Assembly (NCBI RefSeq): GCF_000974985.2
Contig: NZ_LAVA02000016.1
Span: forward strand, 62,001 to 126,000
Length of the DNA: 64,000 nt
Origin: Streptomyces mangrovisoli
Lineage (GTDB): Bacteria; Actinomycetota; Actinomycetes; Streptomycetales; Streptomycetaceae
Direction: 5' to 3'
Below are positions 8,613 to 17,263 of this stretch, piece after piece. Numbering within the stretch: the stretch's first letter is position 1; each line of letters starts with the position of its first letter. The notes under the pieces were generated by a model. It searched no databases. It saw only the letters and a program-made list of their open reading frames with translations, and was not told the DNA's origin. Made by a program: the position numbers and the translations under genes.

Positions 8613-9062
8613 TCACCGCCCGGGCGGCGGAGGCGTCGCCGTGTGGTCGGGGTGTCCGCGCGTGCGGCGGGCCGACTTGAGGCGAGCCTCCAGGAGGTGA
8701 TCGCGTCCGGCGGCCAGTTGGTCGACGATGTCGCCCTCGATGTGCGCGAAGGGCCGGTAGTAGGTCGAGTTGTAGGCCTCGACGATCTGAAAAGTCCAGT
8801 GGCCCGGGATGACGTTGCGCCCCACCAGGTCGCGCTCGACCCGGGCGGCCTGCTCTTCGTGGCCCGCCTCGCGCAGCAGCCGTACCGCCTCGCCGAGCTG
8901 GAAGTCCGCCGTGCCGGTCAGCTGATGGAAACCGTAGAGGTGGCCGCGGGCCCGTTCCGTGGTCTCCAGCGCCTTCGACAGCGCGCCGAGGGCGTTCACC
9001 GTCGCCTCGTCGACACCCTCGGGCACCTGGTGCGCCGCATCCATCTCGCGATTGCTGTCCAT
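8613..9062 (-). CDS. conserved hypothetical helical protein
   Basis: A 149-residue soluble, mostly alpha-helical protein. I do not recognise a named family. It contains a GHLYGFHQLTG segment near residue 40, a predicted helix pair around an EEQAARVERDLVGRN stretch, and a conserved-looking IVEAYNSTYYRPF segment near 100. Histidines and acidic residues (HQLTG, HWTFQIVEAYN, HIEGDIVDQL) could bind metal, but this is only a possibility. ATG 9062 is chosen because codon quality collapses upstream; an AGGGCAGG precedes it. No operon partner is obvious. Confidence 0.7.
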   Translation of the reverse strand: MDSNREMDAAHQVPEGVDEATVNALGALSKALETTERARGHLYGFHQLTGTADFQLGEAVRLLREAGHEEQAARVERDLVGRNVIPGHWTFQIVEAYNSTYYRPFAHIEGDIVDQLAAGRDHLLEARLKSARRTRGHPDHTATPPPPGR

Positions 9063-9204
9063 GGTGATCGCCTGCCCTGAAAATGCCTGAGAGAGCCGTC
9101 GATTGGGCCATGCGGAGTACCCGACGGAGGACGCGGCCGCTGCGACACGAAAGGCCTCGCACCGACGGAGAAAGCCGCCTGACCCGGGCGGCAGGCGGCC
9201 GAGG

Positions 9205-10242
9205 TCAAGGCCGGAGCCCCCGGGTTCCACTGGGGGAGGGTGGGGCGCGAAGAGCGCTGCGTCCGTTCCGCCACGCGTCGAGGAGCACCGCGCCGAGCCG
9301 GTCTTCGACGAGTGCCGTGGCCTGCACGCCGAAGACGACGTCCGGCTCCAGGGCGGGCTCGCTCTCCAGCAGGCCGCCCACCACGTCATGTCGTACGACC
9401 TGTTCGTGGACGGCGTCCGCCTCGACGTGCTCGTCGTAGAACCGGACGGCGGCCGGCCCGGCGCCGATGCGGCGCAATGCCTTCGCCAGTCGGCGCGAAC
9501 CCGGCGAGGACGTCACCTCCACGGCGGCGAAGTGTCCGACGAGTGCGCCTCGCAGCGCCCGGTGGAGCCCGAACAGGGACATCAGGTTCACGGTGGCGAG
9601 CGCCTCGGCGGGGCCGGCGTCGAGGTAGTGGCCGTACGCCGTCTCCAGACCGAGGTCCGCCATGAGGGCCGCGAAGAGCCCGGCATGGATCTCGTCCGGG
9701 CGCCCTGCACCGAACTCGTCGTACTCGACGGCCACCATCGCTGCCTTGGCGCGACCGTGCAGCCGGGGAATCACCCAGGCGTGCGGGTCGGCCTCCTTGA
9801 GGTGGTAGAGCGAACGCAGCGCCGCGTACTCGGCCAACTGGGCTGGTTCGCCTTCGTATTGCAGATACTGCGAGACGCTTGATGCGTCCCGGCCGACGGG
9901 TTCGAGCTGCAGATCGTCGAGCGCCTGCTGCACCGGTACCGGCCCGGGGACGTCGGCGCGCAGGGCGTCGAGGAAGTTCTGTTCGAGTGCCTGGCGCAGG
10001 GCGAGCAGGGCGGGGTCCCACTCCCGGTCTTCGGCCACGCCGTCGAACCCCTGGTAGTGCAGTTCGTACAGCACGTACAGCGCGAGCTGCAGGTCGTCAC
10101 CGAAGGGATCGGCGCCGTCGGCCTCGTCCGGTCCCGGCACCGGACGCCCGTGTGCGAGGGCGGTGACGACGCCGGTGGACAGGGCGCCGCGCGGAGCCGG
10201 CAGCGGCGGGCTGCAGAGTCGGGCTTCCCGTCGCGTGGGCAT
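9205..10242 (-). CDS. iron-containing redox enzyme family protein (heme-oxygenase-like diiron oxidase)
   Basis: Cytoplasmic helical protein of 345 residues resembling the HDO superfamily (UndA, CADD and SznF relatives), which use a labile di-iron site and O2 for oxidative chemistry on varied substrates. Family signs: an ELHYQGF segment near residue 60, EYDEFG near 173-178 followed by a DEIH at about 183-186, and an H-x3-D-x2-H motif at H272, D276 and H279, as in CADD-type ligands. The TGA of the CDGSH gene and this ATG overlap (TGATG), so translation is probably coupled. The C-terminal ~60 residues look like an extension. The substrate is unknown. Confidence 0.82.
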   Translation of the reverse strand: MPTRREARLCSPPLPAPRGALSTGVVTALAHGRPVPGPDEADGADPFGDDLQLALYVLYELHYQGFDGVAEDREWDPALLALRQALEQNFLDALRADVPGPVPVQQALDDLQLEPVGRDASSVSQYLQYEGEPAQLAEYAALRSLYHLKEADPHAWVIPRLHGRAKAAMVAVEYDEFGAGRPDEIHAGLFAALMADLGLETAYGHYLDAGPAEALATVNLMSLFGLHRALRGALVGHFAAVEVTSSPGSRRLAKALRRIGAGPAAVRFYDEHVEADAVHEQVVRHDVVGGLLESEPALEPDVVFGVQATALVEDRLGAVLLDAWRNGRSALRAPPSPSGTRGLRP

Positions 10243-10541
10243 CACTCGGTTCCCTTCGGCCCGGACACCTCACCGCAGGCCCCGCCGGGCTCGGATCGAC
10301 GGACCTCGGACGTCCGGCCGGTTCTTGAGGCAGGACCGCCGCCCGGCTGAGCCCGGCGTCGATGGCTGGTGTCGCACCACGGATAGGTGCGGCTGCGCCG
10401 ACAGGTGCAGACGGCCACCATGAACCGGTCGGAGACGCTGACGCTGCCGTCGTCGCCGATCACCTCGACCGGCCCCTCCACGAGGACCGGGCCGTCGCGC
10501 TCCACGCGGACGCGGCGAGGTCGTTCAGGCGTGTTCGGCAC
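10242..10541 (-). CDS. CDGSH iron-sulfur domain protein
   Basis: A small (99-residue) protein with the motif CTCRRSRTYPWCDTSH, fitting C-x-C-x2-S-x3-P-x-C-D-x-S-H. Three Cys and one His ligate a [2Fe-2S] cluster; the usual Gly after the ligand Asp is Thr here. Such proteins carry electrons or clusters. The GTG start at 10541 lies inside the end of the methyltransferase gene (17-base overlap), and its stop overlaps the oxidase start, so it is the middle of a three-gene operon. A reductant role for the neighbouring diiron oxidase is plausible but inferred. The last 40 residues are low-complexity. Confidence 0.8.
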   Translation of the reverse strand: MPNTPERPRRVRVERDGPVLVEGPVEVIGDDGSVSVSDRFMVAVCTCRRSRTYPWCDTSHRRRAQPGGGPASRTGRTSEVRRSEPGGACGEVSGPKGTE

Positions 10542-11208
10542 GGATGACCACCAGCTCCTCCTCGGCCTCGTCGCGCAGCAGGCCGGTCCGGCGCAGCCAC
10601 GGCAGACGGGAGCGGAGCACCGGCCCGAACGGGACGGTGGCCCGGTCCACGACCACCGCGGCCAGGCCGGCGCCGGTGAGCCGGTCCAGCGTGGCATCGA
10701 CCCCGCAGAGCCCGGAGTGGACCACGAGCAGGACACCGGCCGGCCGCAGCACTCCGGGCACGGCGTCGCAGATCCGGTCCACCAGCATCCGGCCGTCGTG
10801 CCCCGCGTCCCAGGCCCGGGCAGCGCCTCTGCGGGGCGGGCGGGCATCAGGGGAGGGGACGTAGGGAGGATTGCTGATCACCAGGTCGTACGACTCACCC
10901 GCGACCGCAGCCGTGAGATCCCCACGCCGCACCGTGACATGCGTCCGCGCGATCATCGCGTTGAGACGTGCGGTCAACACGGCGCGTCGGGAGATGTCCA
11001 CGGCCGTCACCCGCGCCCCCCGACTCGCCGCCGCCAGCGCCAAGGCGCCGCTGCCCGTCCCCAGTTCCAGCACCCGGGTGCCGGGCTTCATGTCCTCGCG
11101 CTGCAGCGCCCGGGCCAGGAGGCGTGTGTCGTGCTGGGGGCGGTACACCCCGGGCGGCGCCAGCAGGGGAGGGGACGCCGCGGGAGTGAACAGCGTGTGG
11201 ATGGTCAC
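10525..11208 (-). CDS. HemK2/MTQ2-type class I SAM-dependent methyltransferase
   Basis: Class I methyltransferase of 227 residues with the SAM-binding motif VLELGTGSGALAL (about residues 45-57), acidic VDIS at the end of strand 2, and the catalytic NPPY (about 113-116) typical of enzymes that methylate glutamine side chains or exocyclic amines. The N-terminal PPGVYRPQHDT segment and the short length fit the HemK2/MTQ2 group better than release-factor PrmC. The GTG start at 11208 follows GGAGG. It heads an operon with the CDGSH and diiron-oxidase genes, so its substrate may be a small molecule or a partner protein. Confidence 0.85.
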   Translation of the reverse strand: MTIHTLFTPAASPPLLAPPGVYRPQHDTRLLARALQREDMKPGTRVLELGTGSGALALAAASRGARVTAVDISRRAVLTARLNAMIARTHVTVRRGDLTAAVAGESYDLVISNPPYVPSPDARPPRRGAARAWDAGHDGRMLVDRICDAVPGVLRPAGVLLVVHSGLCGVDATLDRLTGAGLAAVVVDRATVPFGPVLRSRLPWLRRTGLLRDEAEEELVVIRAEHA

Positions 11209-11290
11209 TTACTGCCTCCGAAGGGCGGAGGGACGTTCGGGATGTGGTCTGCGGGCCGGGAACGGGGTGCGAGCCCCGCCGCGGTCGATG

Positions 11291-12370
11291 TCACGCGCGG
11301 CGCCGTCGGCTGCTTCCCTTCTTGCGGGGCGGTTCCTCCTCCTCTTCCTCTTCGTCTTCCTCCGGTGCTTCGTCCTCTGGTTCGTCTTCGTCTGCCGGCC
11401 CCTGTTCGTCCTCGTCCTCCTCGTCCTCGGGCTCCTCGTCGTATTCGTCCCCGCCCTCGTACTCGTCCTCCGCCGTCTCGTCGTCCTCGCCCTCGGAGCC
11501 GTCGCCTTCCTGTGGCTCCTCGCCCTCCCGCTCCTCCTGCTCGGCCTCTTCCTGCTCGACGGCATCGTCGTGGGACACCACGACCTCTCCGTCGCGGATC
11601 TCGCCGCGCCAGCCCTCCGGCTCCTCGGTGGTGAGGGTGACGTAGCGCTGGAAGTTCTTGAAGTCCAGGCGCATGCGGCGGCCCTGTGCGCGCCAGATGT
11701 TGCCGGTCTTCTCGAAGAATCCCGACGGGTAGTACTCCACCACCAGGACGACGCGCGTCAGGGTGGGGCCCAGCTCGTGGAAGCTGACCGCACCTCGCGT
11801 GGACCCCTTCGCTCCCTCGGAGGTCCACACGATGCGGTCGTCAGGGATCTGTTCCTGGACCGTCGCCTTGAAGCTGCGCGACGAAGGGCCGACCTTCACC
11901 TTCCAGTCGCTCCCGCCCTCGTCGTCCTTGGACACGTCGCGAACGCCCTTGGCGAAACTGCTGAACTTGTCGTACTGCGTCCAGTAGTCGTAGGTGTCAC
12001 GCAGCGGCACGCCGACATCGAGCACCTCGATGATGGTCATGACCTTGCCGCCGCTGGCCTTCCGCTTCCCCTTCCCGCCCCCGAACGCGCTCTTGGCCTT
12101 CTCCACGACGTTGTCCTTGACGCCCTTGGCCTTCTCCGAGACGAAGGCCTTCAGCGGTGAATCGCCCTGGAGGATCCGCGACCCGATGGCCGGCAGCGAG
12201 CCACCGTTCTGGGCCGAATCGGTCAACTGGTCGGCGACGTCAGTGAGTTTGTCGCCGGCCTTCTCGGCGAGGTTCTCCACCTGCGCGGACACGAACTTGG
12301 CCAGCTCTTCGCGGAGCTTGTCCACACCCGAGGTACCCTCTGTCAGCTGGTCGGTCCTCTGCTCGGCCAT
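11291..12370 (-). CDS. SRPBCC domain protein with acidic tail, gvpZ-like gas vesicle accessory
   Basis: A 359-residue protein in three parts. Residues 1-110 form an amphipathic helical region. About 110-250 is an SRPBCC (cyclase/dehydrase-like) fold with the IEVLDVGVPLRDTYDYWTQY start typical of that family. From about 270 comes a very acidic Glu/Asp tract ending in a basic KKGSSRRRRA. In S. coelicolor a similar SRPBCC gene (gvpZ, from memory) sits between gvpG and gvpJ; here that slot is empty and the gene lies 15 kb away. It follows the lysine-rich gene by 6 bases. A gas vesicle role is inference. Confidence 0.7.
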   Translation of the reverse strand: MAEQRTDQLTEGTSGVDKLREELAKFVSAQVENLAEKAGDKLTDVADQLTDSAQNGGSLPAIGSRILQGDSPLKAFVSEKAKGVKDNVVEKAKSAFGGGKGKRKASGGKVMTIIEVLDVGVPLRDTYDYWTQYDKFSSFAKGVRDVSKDDEGGSDWKVKVGPSSRSFKATVQEQIPDDRIVWTSEGAKGSTRGAVSFHELGPTLTRVVLVVEYYPSGFFEKTGNIWRAQGRRMRLDFKNFQRYVTLTTEEPEGWRGEIRDGEVVVSHDDAVEQEEAEQEEREGEEPQEGDGSEGEDDETAEDEYEGGDEYDEEPEDEEDEDEQGPADEDEPEDEAPEEDEEEEEEEPPRKKGSSRRRRA

Positions 12371-12376
12371 GGCTGC

Positions 12377-13243
12377 CTACTTTCCGCGACCGGTGCGCTT
12401 GGACGCCGCTCGCTTCGACGACGTCGTCTTCGAGGCGGCGGACTTCTTGGCCGGGGCGGTCTTCCTCGCGGCTGTCTTCTTCGCCGGAGCCGTCTTCTTC
12501 GCCGCGGGCTTTCTCGCCGGCGCCTTCTTAGCCGTCTTGCGGGCCGTGGTCTTCTTGGCGGGCGTCGACTTCTTCGCCGCCGGCCTGCCTGCCGCGGCCT
12601 TCTTCGCCGGAGCGGTCTTCTTGGCCGGAGCGGTCTTCTTGGCGGCCCGAGACTTCTCCCCACCGGCGGGAGCTGCCTTCTTGCGTGCGGGGGATGCGGA
12701 TCCCTTGCGGGACCGGGCCGACGGTGACGCGCGGCGCCGTCGAGGCTCTGGCTCGGGCTCTTCTTCCGGTTCGTCCCGCGCTTCTTCTTCCTCGTCCTCT
12801 TGCTCGTCCTCGGGTTCTTCCTCCTCATCCTCGTACTCATCCTCCGGCTCCTCCTCTTCCTCGTCCTCCTCGTACTCCTCGTCCTCCTCGGGGGGGTACT
12901 CCTCTTCGTCCTCCTCCCCCTCATCCGCCTTCTCCAGGAGCAGGGCCGTGCGCTGGCTCAGGTTGCCCGCGAGCGTCCTCATGCTCCGGTCGGCGGCGGC
13001 CGACATCGCCTTGCGGCCTGCCTCCAGAACCTCCCCGCGCATCTGCTCCTGCAACTCGGCGACCTGCGGGATCTCTCCCAGCCTGCGCATCCCCTCGGCG
13101 GCGAGCTGGCGAGGCTCGAGACCGAATCGCCGCCCCGCCAGATAGGTCGCGATGGACAAGGCCATCCGGCCCTTCTTCGTACGGCCCAGCACGTAGCCGC
13201 CCACCACAGCAGCCGCGAGAGCTACTTTTTCCTTGTCGTCCAT
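12377..13243 (-). CDS. acidic/lysine-rich protein, gvpY-like gas vesicle accessory
   Basis: 288 residues. The first ~110 are a helical domain beginning MDDKEKVALAAAVVGGYVLG with a Gly-rich hydrophobic stretch. Residues about 110-170 are almost pure Glu/Asp with Tyr and Pro. The last ~100 are histone H1-like repeats of KKTAPAKK and KKTA type. Automatic annotation sometimes calls such tails histone-like or DNA primase, but no such domain is present. In S. coelicolor the homologous pair gvpY-gvpZ is inside the gvp cluster (from memory). The SRPBCC gene follows after 6 bases, so the pair is retained as an operon. Confidence 0.68.
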   Translation of the reverse strand: MDDKEKVALAAAVVGGYVLGRTKKGRMALSIATYLAGRRFGLEPRQLAAEGMRRLGEIPQVAELQEQMRGEVLEAGRKAMSAAADRSMRTLAGNLSQRTALLLEKADEGEEDEEEYPPEEDEEYEEDEEEEEPEDEYEDEEEEPEDEQEDEEEEARDEPEEEPEPEPRRRRASPSARSRKGSASPARKKAAPAGGEKSRAAKKTAPAKKTAPAKKAAAGRPAAKKSTPAKKTTARKTAKKAPARKPAAKKTAPAKKTAARKTAPAKKSAASKTTSSKRAASKRTGRGK

Positions 13244-13731
13244 GATCTGGTCACCTTCGATCGTTCACCGCGGGGCGGGTCTGCGTGGCATGCGGCCCGT
13301 CGACCAGCCGTCGGGCGGACACCTGTGTACGTCGGAGCCGGAGGGCGTCTCCGCGCAGCGTGGGCGCTGAGTGCGAGGGCGCGCAGAAGGGCCGGTCGGC
13401 AGGGCGGCCCTGCCGACCGGGACCGGGGAGTGGCCGACGCTCACATGTCACGAAGCCAAGACCGACGTCGCGCGTCGGCCCGCGGAGACCGGGGCCGGGC
13501 GGCCTGTTCCGCCTTGGCCTCGGCCTTCTGGTCCGCAGCCATAACCGCTCACACCCTGTCCCTGTCGAGCAGTGGTTCATCTCCTGGGTCACCACTGGGT
13601 GGGCCCTCAAACGCGACCAGGGGTCGACCTTCGAAATGTGTGACCTCGGCCTTCGTGGGAAATATCCGCTTGCGTCCAGCGCACCGGCCCGCCCGGCGCA
13701 TACTGATCGGTATCCGGGCAACGCGGCAGGT
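13244..13731. other. 488-base divergent spacer
   Basis: No gene with convincing codon use. It must hold promoters for the divergent gvpY-like gene and the FMN glutamate-synthase-like gene, but I found no clear -35/-10. An ATAC-N6-GTAT dyad lies at about 13700-13713, close to the likely start of the right-hand transcript. Confidence 0.4.
13392..13420. terminator. 13-bp perfect palindrome with 3-base loop
   Basis: Arms 13392-13404 and 13408-13420 pair perfectly around CGG. It lies inside a divergent spacer where a terminator would not be expected, so it may instead be an operator or a relic of a lost gene end. Confidence 0.4.
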
Positions 13732-15315
13732 GTGATACGCGTCGGAGTCGTCGTCCTGACCCTGGTGACCGCCCTCGCAGCTGTGGCGGCGGCGCTCGGG
13801 ATCTCGCCCTACTGGTGGTTCGCCGCCCTTCCCCTCGCCTTCGTGGGCGTGCTGGGGGTGTGGGACCTGGTGCAGCGCCGGCACTCGGTGCTGCGCAACT
13901 ATCCCGTGCTCGGCCACGCCCGCTTCCTCATGGAACGCGTGCGGCCCGAGCTGCAGCAGTACTTCATCGAGCGGAACTTCGACGGGCGCCCCTTCGACCG
14001 GGACGTGCGCAGCATCGTCTACGAGCGCGCCAAGGGCACCGACGCGGAGGAGCCGTACGGCACCGAGCGGGACGTGTACCAGCCCGGACACGAGTTCCTG
14101 GTCCCCTCCATGGCACCGCGTCCGGTACCGGAGAACCCGCCGCGCGTGCGGATCGGCGGCCCCGACTGCGCTCGTCCCTACGACATGGCGCTGCTGAACA
14201 TCTCGGCGATGAGCTTCGGCTCGCTGTCCGCCAACGCGGTCCTCGCGCTCAACGGGGGCGCCGCGGCAGGGGGGTTCGCCCAGGACACCGGCGAGGGCGG
14301 CCTGTCCGAGTACCATCTGCGGCCGGGCGGTGACCTCGTGTGGGAGATCGGCACCGGGTACTTCGGCTGCCGCACCGGGCAGGGCGACTTCGACGAGGCG
14401 GAGTTCGCGGACAAGGCCGCGCACGATCACGTCAAGTGCGTGTCGCTGAAGCTGTCCCAGGGTGCCAAGCCCGGTATCGGCGGTGTGCTGCCCGGCGCCA
14501 AGGTGAACGCCGAGATCGCCCGGGTCCGGGACGTGCCCGAAGGACGCACGGTCGTCTCCCCGCCGTATCACCGGGTGTTCTCCACCCCACGCGAACTGGT
14601 CCTGTTCATCGCCCGGATGCGGGAGTTGTCCGGTGGCAAGCCCGCCGGGTTCAAGCTCTGCGTCGGCTCGCGCCGGCAGTTCCTGGCCGTGTGCAAGGCG
14701 ATGCTGGAGGAGGGCACGACGCCCGACTTCATCGTGGTGGACGGCGCCGAGGGCGGGACCGGCGCGGCGCCGCTGGAGTTCGCCGACCATGTGGGCACCC
14801 CGCTCACCGAGGGACTGCTCACGGTGCACAACGCCCTGGTGGGCGCGGGCCTGCGCGACCGGATCAGGATCGGCGCCAGCGGCAAGATCGCCACGGGCAG
14901 CGACCTGGTCAAGCGCATGGTGCAGGGCGCCGACTACGGCAACGCCGCGCGGGCGATGATGTTCGGCCTCGGCTGCATCCAGGCCCAGCGGTGCCACACG
15001 AATACCTGCCCCACCGGCGTGACGACCCAGGACCCCCGCCGGGCCCGCGCCCTCGACGTCCCGGACAAGACGGAGCGCGTACGGCGCTACCAGCAGGCGA
15101 CCGTGGCCGGCGCCCTGCAGATCATGGCCTCGATGGGCGTCACGGACCCCGCCGAACTGCGCCCCCACATGCTGCACCGGCGCGTCGACCCGACCACCGA
15201 GCGCTCCTACGAGGAGCTGTACGAGTGGCTCGAGCCCGAGCAGTTGCTCGCCGAACCACCGGCTTCCTGGGCGGCCGACTGGAAGTCCGCCGACCCCGAC
15301 CGTTTCACCGTCTGA
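13732..15315 (+). CDS. FMN-binding glutamate-synthase-like membrane protein
   Basis: Product of 527 residues. Two hydrophobic helices occupy about residues 3-45; the rest is a glutamate-synthase central/FMN barrel. Signs are the ISAMSFGSLS and GGTGAAP segments, and a cysteine cluster C415/C421/C426 in CIQAQRCHTNTCPTGV that would hold the [3Fe-4S] centre. It lacks the amidotransferase domain of GltB, so it belongs to the stand-alone FMN-binding glutamate synthase family, whose true reaction is poorly known. GTG 13732 is chosen because it precedes the membrane helices, though its ribosome binding site is weak. The PoxB-like gene follows after 38 bases. Confidence 0.85.
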   Translation: MIRVGVVVLTLVTALAAVAAALGISPYWWFAALPLAFVGVLGVWDLVQRRHSVLRNYPVLGHARFLMERVRPELQQYFIERNFDGRPFDRDVRSIVYERAKGTDAEEPYGTERDVYQPGHEFLVPSMAPRPVPENPPRVRIGGPDCARPYDMALLNISAMSFGSLSANAVLALNGGAAAGGFAQDTGEGGLSEYHLRPGGDLVWEIGTGYFGCRTGQGDFDEAEFADKAAHDHVKCVSLKLSQGAKPGIGGVLPGAKVNAEIARVRDVPEGRTVVSPPYHRVFSTPRELVLFIARMRELSGGKPAGFKLCVGSRRQFLAVCKAMLEEGTTPDFIVVDGAEGGTGAAPLEFADHVGTPLTEGLLTVHNALVGAGLRDRIRIGASGKIATGSDLVKRMVQGADYGNAARAMMFGLGCIQAQRCHTNTCPTGVTTQDPRRARALDVPDKTERVRRYQQATVAGALQIMASMGVTDPAELRPHMLHRRVDPTTERSYEELYEWLEPEQLLAEPPASWAADWKSADPDRFTV

Positions 15316-15334
15316 ACCCCGACCGTTTCACCGT
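15293..15334 (+). repeat. 23-bp-period tandem duplication across a stop codon
   Basis: The 19-base sequence ACCCCGACCGTTTCACCGT occurs at 15293-15311 and again at 15316-15334. The first copy encodes the last residues before TGA; the second lies just outside the gene and ends before another TGA. A recent slippage duplication is the simplest explanation. Confidence 0.85.
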
Positions 15335-15353
15335 GTGACCTGGAGGAACTCAC

Positions 15354-17108
15354 GTGCCCCGTACCGTTGCCCGTGTCATCGTCGACGCGCTGAGCGAGCT
15401 CGGCGTGCGTCAGGTGTTCGGCGTCGTGGGAGACGCGCTCAACCCCGTGACCGACGCCATCCGCACCACCGAGGGCCTGGAATGGGTGGGCTGCCGGCAC
15501 GAAGAGGCGGCCGCGTTCGCCGCGAGCGCCCAGTCCCAGCTCGGCGGAAGGCTCGGGGTGTGCATGGGCACCGTCGGGCCCGGTTCCGTCCACCTCCTCA
15601 ACGGGCTCTACGACGCGGCCAAGAGCCACGCCCCGGTCCTCGCGATCGCGGGGCAGGTGCCGCTCGCCGAGCTCGGCAGCGACTACTTCCAGGAGGTCGA
15701 CAACGACGCCCTCTTCAGCGACGTGGCCGTCTTCCGCGCGACCGTCACCTCGCCCGACCAGTTGCCGCAGATGCTGGAGACGGCCGTGCGCCACGCGCTG
15801 GGCCGCAAGGGGGTCGCCGTCCTCACCGTGCCGGGCGACCTGGGCGAGCGGGAGCTGACCGCGGACCGTCCGGCCCGGTTCTCCCTGAGCACCCCGCTGA
15901 GCCGGCCGGAGGAACCGGCGGTCCGCGCCGCCGCCGAACTCCTCGACCGCTCCGAGCGGGTCACCCTGCTCGTCGGCGAGGGCGCCCGGGCCGCCCGCGA
16001 GGACGTCCTGGCCCTCGCCGACCGGCTGGCCGCGCCGATGGTGCTGACCCTCAAGGCCAAGGCGGGTTTCGAGGGCGACTCCAACCCCTTCCAGGTCGGC
16101 CAGACCGGGCTGATCGGAAACCCCGCCGCCGCGTCCGCGCTCGACGACGCGGACACCCTTCTCCTCCTCGGCACCGACTTCCCCTACCGGGACTGGTATC
16201 CCGAGGGCCGGACCGTGATCCAGGTCGACACCGAGGCCACCCACATCGGACGCCGGGTACCGGTCGAGATCGGGCTCGTGGGGGACACCGGCGCCACCGT
16301 GCGCGACCTCCTGGACCAGCTCACCCCCCTGGCCCCGGGCGCACGCGACCGCTCACACCTGCGCAAGGCGCGCGAACGCTACGACCACTGGCGCGCCGGC
16401 CAGGCCCGCCTCGCGGACCCCGCGCACGACAAGGGCCTCGTCGGCCGCCTGCGCTCCGCCCTGGACAACCGCGCCCACGACATCCGCCCCGAGGCGCTGG
16501 CCGCCGTGGTGGACCGCGTCGCCGCCGACGACGCCGTCTTCACCTCCGACACGGGCATGGCCACGGTCTGGCTCTCGCGCTTCGTCGAGATGCGCGGTGA
16601 ACGACGCCTCATCGGCTCCTACAACCTGGGCTCGATGGCCAACGCCATGCCCCAGGCGCTCGGCGCCCAGTGCCTGGACCGCGCACGCCAGGTCGTGGCG
16701 TTCTGCGGCGACGGCGGACTGAGCATGCTCCTCGGCGACCTGATGACCCTGAAGACCTACCGCCTGCCGGTCAAGCTCGTCGTCTTCGACAACCGCCGAC
16801 TGGGCATGGTGAAACTCGAACAGGAGCAGGCCGGTCTGCCGGAGTTCGGGACGGTCCTCGACAACCCCGACTTCGCCGCCGTGGCCGAGTCCATGGGCAT
16901 CACCGGCATCCGGGTGACGGACCCCGCAGAGGTGGAGGACGCCGTGCGACGCGCCTTCGACAACCCCGGCCCGGTCCTGCTGGACGTCCTCACCAACCCG
17001 GACGAGATCGCGGTCCCGGCCAAGCCGACCGTCGAGCAGGGCTGGGGGTTCGCGGTGGCCAAGGTGAAGGAGGTCGTACGCAGCCACGGGGAGCCGGAGG
17101 GGGACTGA
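15354..17108 (+). CDS. thiamine-pyrophosphate enzyme, pyruvate dehydrogenase (quinone)/PoxB-like
   Basis: ThDP-dependent enzyme of 584 residues in the PoxB/acetolactate synthase superfamily. The N-terminal Pyr domain contains the activating glutamate in CRHEEAAAFAAS (about residue 50). A central FAD-type domain spans about 190-330. The C-terminal PP domain has the GDGG...DNRRLGM ThDP/Mg site (about 450-485). PoxB decarboxylates pyruvate to acetate and CO2 and reduces membrane quinone. The C-terminal membrane-binding tail is not obvious, so oxidase or another 2-oxoacid decarboxylase activity is possible. The GTG start has a good GGAGG. It probably shares a transcript with the preceding gene. 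Confidence 0.85.
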   Translation: MPRTVARVIVDALSELGVRQVFGVVGDALNPVTDAIRTTEGLEWVGCRHEEAAAFAASAQSQLGGRLGVCMGTVGPGSVHLLNGLYDAAKSHAPVLAIAGQVPLAELGSDYFQEVDNDALFSDVAVFRATVTSPDQLPQMLETAVRHALGRKGVAVLTVPGDLGERELTADRPARFSLSTPLSRPEEPAVRAAAELLDRSERVTLLVGEGARAAREDVLALADRLAAPMVLTLKAKAGFEGDSNPFQVGQTGLIGNPAAASALDDADTLLLLGTDFPYRDWYPEGRTVIQVDTEATHIGRRVPVEIGLVGDTGATVRDLLDQLTPLAPGARDRSHLRKARERYDHWRAGQARLADPAHDKGLVGRLRSALDNRAHDIRPEALAAVVDRVAADDAVFTSDTGMATVWLSRFVEMRGERRLIGSYNLGSMANAMPQALGAQCLDRARQVVAFCGDGGLSMLLGDLMTLKTYRLPVKLVVFDNRRLGMVKLEQEQAGLPEFGTVLDNPDFAAVAESMGITGIRVTDPAEVEDAVRRAFDNPGPVLLDVLTNPDEIAVPAKPTVEQGWGFAVAKVKEVVRSHGEPEGD

Positions 17109-17167
17109 CGGGCGCCGCCTGCGCGAGGGGACGCGGCCACCGCGTACGGCGGGAGTCCCGGACCGAG

Positions 17168-17211
17168 GAAGAGAACGGGGCGGCAGATGTCTCTGCCGCC
17201 CCGTTCTCTTC
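17168..17211. terminator. 20-bp stem bidirectional terminator
   Basis: Arms 17168-17187 and 17192-17211 are a perfect 20-base inverted repeat with a 4-base loop. It lies between the convergent PoxB-like and transketolase genes and should stop transcription from both sides. Confidence 0.9.
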
Positions 17212-17263
17212 GCCTGACGCGTCCCGCGGCAGCTCTCTCAGGAGCCGCCCCGAGGCGCCTCTC

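Noticed and set aside
9117..9148. SigB-type promoter upstream of the 8613-9062 gene
   Set aside because: GGGTAC is present on the minus strand but no GNNT lies 14-16 bases upstream.
11244..11645. Ser-rich plus-strand frames opposite the Glu/Asp tracts of the gvpZ/gvpY-like genes
   Set aside because: Poly-Ser is the antisense reading of GAG/GAC-rich codons; not genes.
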